NCBI GenBank assembly: GCA_947396885.1
Contig: OX377201.1
Span: 9,162,934 to 9,226,933 of the forward strand
Direction: 5' to 3'
DNA: 64,000 nt
Source of the DNA: Heligmosomoides polygyrus polygyrus
Taxonomy: Eukaryota; Nematoda; Chromadorea; Rhabditida; Heligmosomidae
A program made the translations under genes and the position numbers. Shown here piece by piece: positions 55,501 to 64,000 of this stretch; the stretch's first letter is position 1; the number at the start of each line of letters is the position of its first letter. Below the pieces are notes generated by a model. It saw nothing but the letters and a program-made list of their open reading frames with translations, ran no database searches and was not told the origin of the DNA.

Positions 55501-58500
55501 ATGCCGGCGGTTTCCTTCGACTATTCGGCCACGCGCGGTGGAATCGTCATGAAATGAGCACTGCGATAGCATCGCGGCGATGGAAGTATGTCCTCGGCCT
55601 CAAGCTCCGCGATCGATAGCGATAGGCTGAGACCGGCAGCTGAGTCAAATTTTAAATTTCCCGCATCGGCAGCGGCAGTAGGTCATGACTGAAAAGACTA
55701 CGATGCTTCCCCACTCCCACGCTCGCGCTCTCTGCCGCTTCCTGCCTACGAGGAACGAGTATGTATGAACAGCGCGACAAAACTGGGGAGGAGCGCCGCC
55801 ATCCCAAGGCTCCGCCCCAGTTCTTCCACCACCCGCCCGTTGCCGAGCCGTAAAAGTATGCGGAGGCCTTTAGACATGAGTCAAGTCTGCGGTTGGCAGA
55901 TGATCGAGAGCTCAGGGCCTGTCCATACTTCGCGACAAAAGCGACAATAGCGACCGGAGCGACTGGAGCGACAAGAGCGACGGACATAGTGTGGTGTACG
56001 TAAATAATTGCGTTCTCCACACTCCGTCCGCAGCGAATGTAGTGTGAAATGCTTAATTATTTACGTGCATCAATCACACTACATCCGTCGCTCTTGCCGC
56101 TCTTGTCGCTCTTGTCGCTCTTGTCGCTCTTGTCGCTCTTGTCGCGAAGTATGAACAAGCCCTCAAGTTCCGCTCAGACCCGTTTATAGTTCCGACGCCG
56201 AGCAACACGGTGGAATGCATAGTGAACGTATTGATCGATCACGTCGCACAATCAATTCGGCCACTATACATGGCATCGCGTCGCGCGATCGATATGGGAG
56301 CTTATCATTACGTTGCATCGCCCGTCGCGTGCACATTAAACTAAACTAACTAAACCCAGAGCCTTAGATCTTTTCGCTCCTGCTTTGGCTTCATAAACAA
56401 CAACTGTAAAATAACATAATATTCAAAAGAAAGTAAGCCAAGACCTCTTTTTCAGATGTTTTCGCTGTCTACCGCTCTTCGAGTAAGCCAACAATGCCTA
56501 GATGCATGCCGCGATCTTCACATAGCTGGTTACATTCATCGAGACGTGAAACCAGCGAATTTCGCTGTCGGAAGAAACAGCAAACGTCAAATTGTAAGAA
56601 ATTTTATGCTAAGTGACTGTGGGAGAGCTCATGCATGACAATGCCGGACAATGAGGTTCGACACTTCTTTCCAGTGTCGCAGAATGACGGACAATTCTAT
56701 CAACCCTTCTGGAACAGTTCATTCTTCGATATTTAACATTGCATACTTACTGGTACTTAGCGGTTGTCTAATGTACTGACTTATTGATGGGATAGATTTT
56801 TAAACAAGAAAATTTGGACGGAACCCATAGGTGAAGCCCCTTCGTCACAAAGCTTAACACATTGACGACAATATGAGCCACCGGTGGCTCATAGCTTTTC
56901 GCGCTATTCAATATCCCGCCTCGATACGAAGTAAAAGTAGAATGCGTGGCGTATACCGCAAAAGAATCGACCAATGCCGACCTTTATCCTTTTGTCTCTT
57001 ATTAATAATTTATTTTAAATTTTAGCAATAAATTAATTTGTTTAAATGTATAATTACGCTACTCGCGTGGTAGTTCAATGGGATGAGCCGCTGGTTGTCG
57101 CGTGCATCCGAGAACAGGTTCCTGGTTCGGATTTTCGCCCACGCTAACCAAGCCTTCATGGTGCGAGACAGACACTTGTGCATCGCCTGAGCGTCTCTAG
57201 TTATATGTATGACCTGTCTGGCCAAATACGACATCCCATGGAAGAAGAGTGCACGGCGCATTCCGCGAAAGGACTGAGTCGCACTGCTCTTTATCGTTTT
57301 ATCGTTTAACATCCTGACGACAATATGAGCCACTGTGGCTCATAGTGTCTGTCCGCGTGGGACAATATGACTCACCGGTGGCTCATAACTTTTCGCGCTG
57401 TTTTTTGTACTGCTGCCGTCGGCTTTTTATAGATGTTTTTTCTGTACCCTAATTACTTGTGATAGGAGAATGCCTAACAGGAACAAGCAAGAAAATTGTC
57501 TTTGCTTTCATTAATTATATCGAATTAACAAATTTTACTAGGAAGGAGACCAATTTTACAACCAATTCAAGTTAGTATTTTTCACCCAAACTTTCCCAAG
57601 GAAGTTATTTGGGGTGCTGATCACGAACTTGACATCCTTTTTCAAAATTTGGCCGATTTCGGTAGGTTTTGGTAGGTACGGGTGAGTAAGGCTGTCGGAG
57701 TCATGGTCACCGATTTCGGCCAAACTTCGCCTATGGGTATTATTTGGGGTGCTGATCACGATCCGACATCCGTTTTTGGTATTACGGTGGACAAGGGTAG
57801 GTAACGGTAGGTACAGGTGACTAAGTCTATCGGGAACTACCCGTACTTACCGTAACCTAAGGTACTCCACTGTAATACGAAAACGGATGTCAGATGTCAG
57901 ATTCGTGACCAGCACACCAAGTAACCTCCTGGGCAACGTTTGGGGAGAACGGTGGTCATGACCTCGGCAGCCTTAGTCACTCGTGTCTACCGTAACCTAT
58001 CGTAATCGGCCGAAATTTCGTAAACCGACATCAGATTCGTGATCAGCTCTCTGTACATAACCCCTCTGGTCGAAGTTTGATGGGAAAACACATAAGACAA
58101 AGAAGTGGTCAGCGAGGGACATTATGAGCCACCGGTGGCTCATAGCGCGCACGTAGGAAAGCGCTCGTGTCCCAGGTGGCTTTCTTCCGCAAAACGCGAT
58201 TGTTGTCAATGTGTTAATGCATTGTCAGTGTGTTATATAAACTGAGCACCTCAACCTCCGAAAGCCCAGTTCATACTTGCTCCGCCACGCGGCGCGGCAC
58301 CACGATCGCCATGGATATCGATTTTTCGTGCCGCCCGGTCGATATCTATCCGGACCATCGTGCCGCGCAGCGGCGCAAATTTAAACTAGGGCTAAAACAG
58401 TGAGATCCATCAGCTCAATAACGGCTTCCAAGTTGCTATGTTAAATATGCTAAGGTACTACACATGCCTCTACCAATTAACTCTTTGAACTTCCCATAAC

Positions 58501-61500
58501 CACGCTCACTGCATAGTTCAAAGCCCCTCCATATTTCATTCATTACGAAATGGTTCAATTGGCCCTTACATCACTAATTTTCAGTTTCTGCGTGTTCCCC
58601 AGGTTTGTTTATGTTTTTTTCCTTTATTTTTTTCCGTAAAATACTGCCTTGTTTTTAGATACATATGCTAGATTTCGGCATCTCACGGAGGTATGGTGTA
58701 GGACTTGGTGAATCAACGAAGGCAACACATTTCAAGGCAAGTTTAAGTACCTGCCACCTGTGAAGAAATTCTTACAAACAGCACGCGCCTAAATCTTCAA
58801 GAGAAGTAATAGATTGATAATGAAAAAGGCAACCGAGAGCATTTGGGGGTGCAAGAATGCTTACACTCCTCGAGGGCTTCAGAAGAAATGCTTTCATTAC
58901 GGTTGATTTTTTATTGTTATTGTTGAAGTTGTTGAAGAAAAGTAGAGTAAAAAATCTTCAATAAATCGATAGAAAATACCAGTTATTTTCGGTGTATATG
59001 ACAGAAGTATGCAAGATTGCAATGCCTTTTTTAGGTATAGACACCCTGAAACTGGGAGATTGGGCAAAAGCATAATGTCAATGGGCGCGTATAGCGCAGT
59101 CGGAAGAGGCGCCGCGCCGATTGTCGCCTGCACCCGATACCAGGTTTGTGGTTCGGATTTCCCGCCCAGGCCAACCAAGCCTTCTATCCCTCCGGGGTAG
59201 GTGAATTGGTGCTAGACTTGTCTGGAAAGGCTAAAGCGCTGACCTGTTCATCGGCAGACCACCGCAAGTCATTGTATGGTCAAATGCGCATTCAAATCGC
59301 CTCCACGACATCCAGTAGAACTAGAATGCGTGGCGCATCCCGAAAGAGATTAAATTTTTTAAAATATACCGCACAGAAGTTTAGACGCACCCATACCCAT
59401 TTTTGAGTAGATAAATTTTTCATCGTGGGAACCGCAAATTTGGGAATTGAATGCCTTAGTATTTGTTGGCATACACTAGCTATCTTTTCCTGTCTACTAG
59501 TCCTTAGCAGTCGCCTGTACCAAGCTGAATAGGTACCATGTTTGATGATACGTGGAGGCGTCAACGAAGCCAACGGATTCCAATTCTAGCTGCTTCAACG
59601 TGAATCATTATGTTCGTCAACTCCGTCTCCAATAATTAAGGTGTACGGGAATGAGCTGAAGGTACTGACGATGAGAGCTATGGGGATATAGGTTCTATCT
59701 AATACCAGGGCTCGGATTCATCAACGACCTAAAAGGATAAAGGATAAAGGACGGCGTTACTCAATAACTTTTTGATGCGCCACGTATTCTACTTCTACGG
59801 GATATCGTGGAGGCGATTTGGATGCGTATTTGGCCATACAATGACTTGCGGTGGCCAGCCGATGAGCAATTCAGCGCTCTATCCTTCCCAGAAAAATCTG
59901 GTACCAATTCACCGACCCCGGAGGGATGGAAGGCTTGGTTAACCTGGGCGGGAAATCCGAGCCAGGAACCTGGTATCGGGTGCACGCGACAGTCGGCGCC
60001 TCCTCCGACTGCGCTACACGCGCCCATCAACGGCTTACCTGCCGGTAACGATGAAACTGACCGCCAAACCACCACGTACTGTAGATTTGCGGCGAAAACC
60101 GTTATAACGGTTACCAGGGTAGAGCACCAGCACGCGATGAAGCACCGGTAATCATTCACTTCTAATTTATCCCAGTTGTAACGAGTTGGGCTCATTTCCA
60201 AGAGCAGTCGCACGCATCCACATGAGCATTTTGTCTCTTTGTCATGGCTCGTTCTCTCTCCTGTTGAATCCCTACGCGAAACCGACTGATGAGGAATCGT
60301 TTCTGGATTCATTACTTATAATCTATATAGATTTGCGTGTTTTCAGCACTTTAATTACTATTTTGGGTGTGTTGTAATTTACAGGGTGAACCAAAATAAC
60401 GTGGACACGATTTTTTTTCGCCATAATTATAAAACAACCAACAATTTGAGAAAACGACGACTAAATTACAACAATGCAAACATTAGGGCACATCATGTTC
60501 AAGTGGTTTCGAAGTGGCCCCCCCCTTGGAACGGATGCGGAGGGCCAAACGTTTCGCGAATTTTTCGACGATGGGCCGCAAGTCATCAGGAGATAACCGT
60601 TCCCACTCCTGGTGCAAGGATTCCTTCAGGGACCCGAGACTGCGGTGGAGTTTGACGCCGACCCTAGTCTATGAAATGCCCCACACACTATAGTCCATCG
60701 GATTCAAATCCGGAGAATACGGCGGCCATTCCGAAGGCGTGATGAGGTCGGGAAATTGTCCTAGCGCACCACTCCTGCGCACTCTTCGCACTATGTGCGG
60801 GTGCAGAGTCCTGTTGGAACGTCCAATGGGCATCACCGAAGTGCTGGTGGGCCCAAGGAAGATCTACGGACTCAAGAATGTCTCGCTGGTACACATCTTC
60901 GTCGATTTTCACTCCTTTATCCAGGAAAACCGGGAGTCTTGCCGCTGGCGCAGATTCCGCTCCAAACCATGACAGGTTCTGGGTTTTGGACGATAGCAGA
61001 GGTGCTTGGAGCCTCTGTAGACCACGTCCTACCATTTTGGCGATTGTGCGCCTGCTCCACGTTGAACAGCTTCTCATCCGTGAACAGAATCTGATCCCAG
61101 GTAGCGGCCCATTCGCGAAACGTTTGGCCCTCTGCATCTGCTCCAAGGAAGGCCACTACGAAACCATATGAACATGACGTACCCTAATGTTTGTATTGTT
61201 GTAAATTAGTCGTCGTTTTTTCGAATTGTTCTTTGTTTTATAATTATGGAGACAAAATCTTGTCCACGTTATTTTGGTTCACCCTGTATATATGGAAACT
61301 AGATTCTTCAGTGAATCTTAGCATGATGGACTACATTTTCCATCTCTTTGTAAAGCTATTTGTGGGAGATCATAGAAACCCTTATGTTCCTGCATTTTTC
61401 TTCTTCGGAGTTCCTAAAAATAAATAACGTTTGAGAAATACCTCTGAAGACTATTTTTCTGCATGAGGAATGCAATTCCCAGAGAAACTGGTAAAAGATT

Positions 61501-63127
61501 GAGCTCAGTACGGGTATGGGGCACGCCCTTATGACGATGCATTTTTATTGCTTTTTCTTCTACTAGTGCTCACTACGTTCGCACAATCTTAGAGTGGAGG
61601 TGGGCCTCCGCAAGCAAAGCGAAGTGCTTTGTACTACCGCTAGCTATTGATAGTATACAAGCCTGCAAGGTACTGCACCCCCATACCCGTATGGCGCCGA
61701 AGACTGCATTGGATGGCAATAAGGGACGTGGAAGGATGATGTTGTGCCTCATTTTTAAAAATGTCAATTCTTGTAAATTTTAAATTTAATTTAAACTTTA
61801 ATTTTTTTGTAAAAAGGCCTTACCCGCATAAGCGTTTTGAAGATAAAATACATAGCAATCTTGGTGTAGATCTCAAGCAAACATTTTGGGATATATTTGA
61901 CAGTATGCTGACAAGTGTTCGAAAACGAATTACTCAAATATTCTTTTAAAGTTCACTAATGCTAAAACCTACTGTTGCATAAGCTACGGTATCATTATTT
62001 GTTTCATTATCTAGTTGCACTTACTAAGATGAAGTAACTGTGTTGTGATATTATTCTAATATAGAAGGCGCCGGTGGTGTAAGGTGAACATCGCTGCCCG
62101 GAAAGCAGAAGGTGCAGGCTCGAGTCCCGCCTGGCGCAAGAGTTTTGATCGCAACAAAACATCCTGTAACAACATGTGTTGTGATAAATGAAGCGTTGTG
62201 TAGGCCAGTCCTAAATAGTTACTCATCTTCTCGACCCAGTTCACGCCAAAATTTCGAAATTAGTGCACGGGGTATCATGGCTTCGGTCAAAAGTCAAAAA
62301 CCAAAACAAACGTCGAAATGTTGCGTTTCGGCGAATGTTGCGAGTGACACTGTAACGACCTTTGCGCGGTGAATGGTGTATCTGCGGTCAGTAACAGCCG
62401 GTTCAGCATCCTTCACCGCGACCTTCGTGAATCACAAGTGTCGGTAAGTTTCTGGCAACGAACCTTAGGTTAACCTGCGGTAGCGATTTGCGGACTCTTT
62501 CGTGGACGAGTCCGGGCCCAGGCTTATCTTGAGACGACGCCGTGCTCAAAATTTCATAAAATACTGACAAGTTTGCCCAGCTCTAGCAAGCGTTTAGGGA
62601 ACGCTTCCGTATGCGTCAGTGGCTTGTCACCGATTCGAAGAGCTGGGTCCTAGAGATGACTGTGAATCATGGATGTATATGCTTGTCGACTTTCTTTCAC
62701 CAACTGGTGAGTGGGTATTTCATAGAGGTTTTTCATAGAGGAAATGGTGACTGAATACTGAAACATTCTAAAGGAAAAACAAGCAAAGTAATTGTAAAAT
62801 TAGTGTAAATTCTAACCTGTTTTGATAGCACCGGACGTTACCTAACAGAAATACTTCACAGGGCTACCGTGGAAGCGAGCCACCGATCATGAGACAGTGC
62901 TGCAAATGAAAGAAGAAGTAAGAGAAGGAAAACAGGTGAATGTTCCTACAAGAACTCATCTAGAATCGCACTGAAGCGGCTTTACATTCTATCCAAAACT
63001 ATTTCAGGCAATGTTCTTGTGCGGTGTGAAGTGCAAGAAGCACCTCCTCAAAATAATTACCTATATTGATGGACTGAAATGTTCGGATAGGGTCGATTAC
63101 TCGTTTATATTTAACATAATTGCCGAG
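49495..63127 (+). CDS. Casein-kinase-1/TTBK-like protein kinase, eight exons, partial
   Basis: Exons: 49495-49578, 53802-53882, 53992-54132, 56456-56593, 58659-58736, 62598-62706, 62862-62935, 63008-63127. They total 825 nt (275 residues) and all junctions keep frame. Kinase landmarks in order: glycine loop LLGEGGCGAVYK, ATP-binding lysine in YAMKCE, hinge MVMELLGRNLSDLK, catalytic loop YIHRDVKPANFAVG, LDFGISR, the casein-kinase-1-type GTLPYASVACH in place of an APE motif, and the C-lobe PRDDCESWMYMLVDFLSPTG, LPWKRATD, YIDGLKCSDRVDYSFIF. All catalytic residues are present, so an active serine/threonine kinase is expected. The DDCESWMYM and GLPW pattern is typical of the nematode-expanded TTBK-like group, many members of which are sperm-enriched; that role is inference here. 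N-terminal residues before the glycine loop and anything after the kinase domain were not found. One intron uses a GC donor. Confidence 0.9.
49751..49892. repeat. Palindromic MITE, GGATTCATCAAC termini
   Basis: AGAGGCTGGATTCATCAACA at the left, inverse TCGTTGATGAATCCAGCCCC at the right. A short core of about 100 bp carries CCCGTGGGTATG and CATACCC-like inversions. Confidence 0.8.
50686..51375 (+). pseudogene. Penelope-like retroelement, GIY-YIG endonuclease end
   Basis: An open frame at 50695-51033 gives YIGETGRLLGIRVKEHLAGK, LGKHRIEAHSGDDFNV and TRKALEAFWIHRRNPSMNNR, a GIY-YIG endonuclease as found at the C-terminus of Penelope-like elements. The usual GIY half before YIGET is lost. An inverted pair of about 45 bp (GACAGGTTTGGTATAAATTT at 50699, complement near 51340-51365) brackets it, consistent with the rearranged terminal repeats of such elements. 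5'-truncated. Confidence 0.82.
51410..51735. repeat. Tandem pair of a ~150-bp unit
   Basis: Two direct copies share TCAGATTCGTGATCAGCACC, AATAACCCCT, GGCGAAGTTTGA, AATCGGTGATTATGACAT and CTACCGTAACCTACCATAAT. Related sequence is inside the piggyBac-like elements at 32263 and 57310 and, inverted, at 50530-50690. Confidence 0.75.
52584..52788 (+). repeat. Left arm of an inverted repeat flanking the assembly gap
   Basis: It matches, in inverse, 53534-53735 over about 200 bp with few differences (for example AAGCTGCCCCATTCAAACGG and TGTGCAAGTATCTCGACGCG). A tRNA-like GGCGGCCGAGTGGATAGTGT lies just inside at 52813. Confidence 0.88.
53333..53532. other. Assembly gap, 200 N
   Basis: Exactly 200 unknown bases directly beside an inverted-repeat arm. 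The round number suggests a placeholder or estimated length. A hairpin made by the two arms probably stopped the assembly. It lies inside a kinase intron, so no known exon is affected. Confidence 0.97.
53534..53735 (-). repeat. Right arm of the inverted repeat flanking the gap
   Basis: Inverse copy of 52584-52788. Together with the gap the pair makes a foldback structure of about 1.15 kb. Confidence 0.88.
53802..53882 (+). CDS. Kinase exon b: ATP-binding lysine
   Basis: Acceptor ACCCAG, donor GAG|GTACAT. It encodes SDPSGKIYAMKCEVKNDPKR. An alternative acceptor four bases downstream would break phase with exon a. Confidence 0.85.
53992..54132 (+). CDS. Kinase exon c: N-lobe to hinge
   Basis: Acceptor TTTTCAG, donor TTCA|GTAAGT. 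It encodes KILRLFGGRKHFAELIDVGE, MVMELLGRNLSDLKK and LPSS. Confidence 0.93.
54228..54400. repeat. Palindromic MITE, GGATTCATCAACGA termini
   Basis: CAGGGGCCGGATTCATCAAC and TTACAGCAATTTAACA at the left, inverse GTTAGTGAATCCGACCCCAG at the right. It is closely related to 16655-16827 throughout. Confidence 0.88.
54705..55063. repeat. PIF/Harbinger-like palindromic MITE (TATGTCATACC family)
   Basis: GGCCTATGTCATACCTTCGC at the left, inverse GCGATGGTATGACATAGGCC at the right, TAA on both sides (54702-54704, 55064-55066). The core is GC-rich with CGCTAGCGAAGC-type inversions. Confidence 0.92.
55086..55869. repeat. GC-rich composite of MITE pieces
   Basis: It starts CGCCTCCACACAATTTGCGG (related to the right end of 44990-45394) after TAA and ends AAAAGTATGCGGAGGCC. 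Inside are further palindromic blocks with TAT-CATAC elements near 55460. Individual borders are uncertain. Confidence 0.5.
55915..56162. repeat. PIF/Harbinger-like MITE with minisatellite arms
   Basis: GGGCCTGTCCATACTTCGCG at the left, CGCGAAGTATGAACAAGCCC at the right, flanked by TCA on both sides. The arms are inverted 9-bp repeats: AGCGACAAG-like units at 55930-55985 and CTTGTCGCT units at 56090-56145. Confidence 0.88.
56456..56593 (+). CDS. Kinase exon d: catalytic loop
   Basis: Acceptor TTTTTCAG, donor AATT|GTAAGA. It encodes LHIAGYIHRDVKPANFAVGR, with the HRD aspartate, the lysine and the asparagine intact. Confidence 0.95.
56858..56910 (+). repeat. piggyBac-like element, end fragment
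   Basis: TTAA (56854-56857) followed by CACATTGACGACAATATGAG and the CACCGGTG palindrome, cut off after TTTTCGCGC. Confidence 0.8.
56912..57000 (+). repeat. SINE 3' end fragment
   Basis: AGTAAAAGTAGAATGCGTGG to GACCTTTATCCTTTTGTC; it replaces the rest of the piggyBac-like fragment. Confidence 0.65.
57062..57302 (+). repeat. tRNA-derived SINE copy, diverged
   Basis: ACTCGCGTGGTAGTTCAATG head, GAACAGGTTCCTGGTTCGGA B-box region, CTCTTTATCGTTTTATC tail. Confidence 0.75.
57310..58213. mobile_element. piggyBac-like non-autonomous element
   Basis: TTAA on both sides (57306-57309 and 58214-58217). The left end has CTGACGACAATATGAGCCAC and a second CACCGGTGGCTCATAAC. The right end has GAGCCACCGGTGGCTC and closes with TTGTTGTCAATGTG. 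The interior shares ACGGTAGGTACGGGTGA and GTGCTGATCACGAA motifs with 32263-33418. It is about 0.9 kb with no transposase. Confidence 0.85.
58265..58393. repeat. PIF/Harbinger-like palindromic MITE (CGCCGCGCGGCG family)
   Basis: AGCCCAGTTCATACTTGCTC at the left, GCGCAAATTTAAACTAGGGC at the right followed by TAA. Same family as 20910-21165 and 23590-23728. Confidence 0.8.
58659..58736 (+). CDS. Kinase exon e: DFG motif, GC donor
   Basis: Acceptor TTTTTAG. It encodes IHMLDFGISRRYGVGLGEST. The donor AAG|GCAAGT is a GC donor with otherwise perfect consensus and keeps phase 0 into the next exon. Confidence 0.9.
58740..59075. other. Kinase intron, nothing recognised
   Basis: AT-rich sequence after kinase exon e with no exon or repeat border recognised. 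Confidence 0.35.
59083..59352 (+). repeat. tRNA-derived SINE copy, 3' tail lost
   Basis: GGGCGCGTATAGCGCAGTCG head, TGGTTCGGATTTCCCGCCC, ending near GTGGCGCATCCCGAAAG. Confidence 0.82.
59704..59730 (+). repeat. MITE end fragment
   Basis: ACCAGGGCTCGGATTCATCA and ACGACCT: one end of the GGATTCATCAAC family. The SINE next to it used this sequence as its target. Confidence 0.6.
59731..60027 (-). repeat. tRNA-derived SINE copy
   Basis: AAAAGGATAAAGGATAAAGG at the left, CTCCGACTGCGCTACACGCG at the right. CATCAACG occurs on both sides and may be the target duplication. Confidence 0.9.
60382..61286 (-). mobile_element. Tc1/mariner element with long inverted repeats
   Basis: Flanked by TA on both sides. 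Both ends begin CAGGGTGAACCAAAATAACG followed by TGGACA; the similarity continues inward for about 190 bp (60382-60570 against 61100-61286 inverted). It reaches into coding sequence: GAGGGCCAAACGTTTCGCGA occurs near both ends in opposite directions. Length is 905 bp. It lies in a kinase intron. Confidence 0.93.
60670..61180 (-). pseudogene. Tc1/mariner transposase, catalytic part, frameshifted
   Basis: One frame gives TFREWAATWDQILFTDEKLF and NVEQAHNRQNGRTWS with the first catalytic aspartate. Another gives HFGDAHWTFQQDSAPAHSAK (second). A third gives ITPSEWPPYSPDLNPMDYSV (third) before a stop. Three frames are needed and the DNA-binding N-terminus is missing. Confidence 0.9.
61290..62065. 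other. Kinase intron, nothing recognised
   Basis: AT-rich sequence. Short frames (for example at 61761-61949) lack splice support and kinase similarity; kinase exons e and f already join in phase. Confidence 0.4.
62069..62175 (+). repeat. tRNA-like repeat copy
   Basis: GGCGCCGGTGGTGTAAGG, CTGCCCGGAAAGCAG (anticodon loop with GGA), GCTCGAGTCCCGCC, then GCGCAAGAGTTTTGATCGCA and ACAAAACATCCTGTAACAAC. It is a good plus-strand copy of the core of 39213-39502. Confidence 0.82.
62598..62706 (+). CDS. Kinase exon f: activation segment end and helix F
   Basis: Acceptor GTTTAG, donor ACTG|GTGAGT. It encodes GTLPYASVACHRFEELGPRD and DCESWMYMLVDFLSPT. Confidence 0.93.
62862..62935 (+). CDS. Kinase exon g: C-lobe
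   Basis: Acceptor TTCACAG, donor ACAG|GTGAAT. It encodes LPWKRATDHETVLQMKEEVR, typical of the family's region after helix F. Confidence 0.93.
63008..63127 (+). CDS. Kinase exon h: end of the C-lobe
   Basis: Acceptor ATTTCAG, donor CGAG|GTAGAG. It encodes KKHLLKIITYIDGLKCSDRV and DYSFIFNIIAE, matching the helix H-I region. Further exons would lie beyond 63127. Confidence 0.9.
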
Positions 63128-63165
63128 GTAGAGTTAGCACTGCAAACCGCTTTGAAGCTGTACTT

Positions 63166-63167
63166 GT

Positions 63168-63211
<44 letters not shown>

Positions 63212-63213
63212 TT
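63166..63213 (+). repeat. (TTTA)n microsatellite
   Basis: About twelve TTTA units, probably the tail of the retroelement fragment beside it. Confidence 0.9.
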
Positions 63214-63604
63214 TCAAGGCATAGAACATAGTCTGGCGTAAGCGAACAAAGCAATACAAAAAGAACAAACTAGCAAACTTCTGTCTAAAAACAGGAATAG
63301 TAATGACAATTACGCAACCGTCAACAGAGAAATCACTATATCATAATCCTGGAGTTCAACCAGCAATAGGACATTTACAGGCTTGTACAGACAGCTCCCT
63401 CAGGTCAGCATACTTCCCAGTCAACAAATTGAATTCCTTGAGAATCCTGTAGGTTAGAAAGTCAGATCTTATTTGTGACTTAGCAATCGGAACTCGAAGC
63501 TTAAGCTTTCCTCTAACGGTCCTCGGCGTGGGTTTAGTGAAACACTGAATTGAAAAGTTAAAAGTATAGAATGTATCTAAAAAGTATCTGCAGAAATACG
63601 ACAA
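63166..63604 (-). pseudogene. Non-LTR retrotransposon 3' end
   Basis: A minus-strand frame ending at 63356 gives PRTVRGKLKLRVPIAKSQIR, SDFLTYRILKEFNLL and KYADLREL, which resembles the C-terminus of CR1-like reverse transcriptases (…KLRVP…R..F.YR…YN.L). A 3' untranslated stretch of about 140 bp follows, then an (AAAT)n tail read on the minus strand (63166-63213). Confidence 0.6.
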
Positions 63605-63638
63605 TTTTTTTCAAAATAACACAATTTTTATCAACATT

Positions 63639-64000
63639 TTATTCATCAGCCGAATAATTTCCATCAACATCGACTACTCTCCGCCAACGTTCCACAAGAC
63701 TTCGAGTTTTACTGGTGTTGAAATCCGGCGACTTGGAGGCGAAAAAAGCTCGGAGGTCATTTTTGAGGTGATCACGATCTTCATAACGCTTCCCTTTTAG
63801 ATGATGCTGAAGTGATCGAAAAAGGCGGTAATCACTTGGGGGTAGACCTGGGCTGTACGGTGGATGTGGTAGGACTTCCCATCCGAGTTCTAGAATTTTC
63901 TGAGAAGTCGTGTTCGCGGTGTGGGCACGCGTTATCGTGCAGCAAGCGAACTTCGTCGAGCTTGGGCTGTTCCTTGCGCATCTTGTCGGCCAGTCCTGCA
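63639..64000 (-). pseudogene. Mariner transposase C-terminus, runs off the window
   Basis: From the window edge inward the frame gives KMRKEQPKLDEVRLLHDNAC with PHRE (second aspartate, in HDN). After a frameshift it gives KILELGWEVLPHPPYSPGLP and PSDYRLFRSLQHHLKGKRYE, ending in VDGNYSADE and a stop at 63639. The usual SPD of the third catalytic site reads SPG here, so it is inactive even without the frameshift. Confidence 0.9.

Overview
The window is eukaryotic nuclear DNA, most likely from a nematode. It has spliced genes with GT-AG and a few GC-AG introns, a casein-kinase-1/TTBK-type kinase of the kind nematodes have expanded, and a dense load of DNA transposons, MITE-like palindromes, tRNA-derived SINEs and satellite DNA. 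Nothing is bacterial: there are no operons, and almost all open frames above 60 codons are chance frames in repeats or pieces of exons. The species cannot be named from the sequence.

Two host genes can be reconstructed by eye. (1) A minus-strand gene runs from a start codon at 42896 down to at least 11005. It has 24 coding exons whose splice phases all agree and which encode about 1001 residues: signal peptide, cysteine-rich repeats, a mannose-6-phosphate-receptor-like region, one transmembrane helix and a tyrosine-sorting tail. This is an ELAPOR1/ELAPOR2 (EIG121, KIAA1324) homologue; only the last, C-terminal exon was not found. (2) A plus-strand protein kinase has eight exons between 49495 and 63127 that cover the kinase domain from the glycine loop to the late C-lobe.

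Layout: 1-3700 has old transposon debris and degenerate tandem repeats. 3702-9904 is a 145-bp satellite array split by a 2.66-kb hAT-like foldback element with a perfect 8-bp target duplication. 9906-43300 is the ELAPOR-like gene, whose introns are filled with SINEs, MITEs, an RTE-type LINE end, mariner elements and a piggyBac-like MITE. 43300-49490 is intergenic, with a mariner split by a SINE and several GC-rich foldback MITEs. 49495-63127 is the kinase, whose introns hold a 2.4-kb foldback with a Penelope-like GIY-YIG fragment, a 200-bp assembly gap next to an inverted repeat, PIF/Harbinger-like MITEs, a second piggyBac-like MITE and a Tc1/mariner element. 63128-64000 has a LINE 3' end and a mariner transposase running off the window.

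The most unusual structures are the satellite, where one diagnostic base suggests an eight-monomer higher-order repeat that continues in register across the hAT insertion; the recurring foldback elements that carry tRNA-like sequences; and a set of GC-rich palindromic MITEs that share termini and TWA target sites but have unrelated cores, sometimes abutting head to tail with a single shared target triplet.
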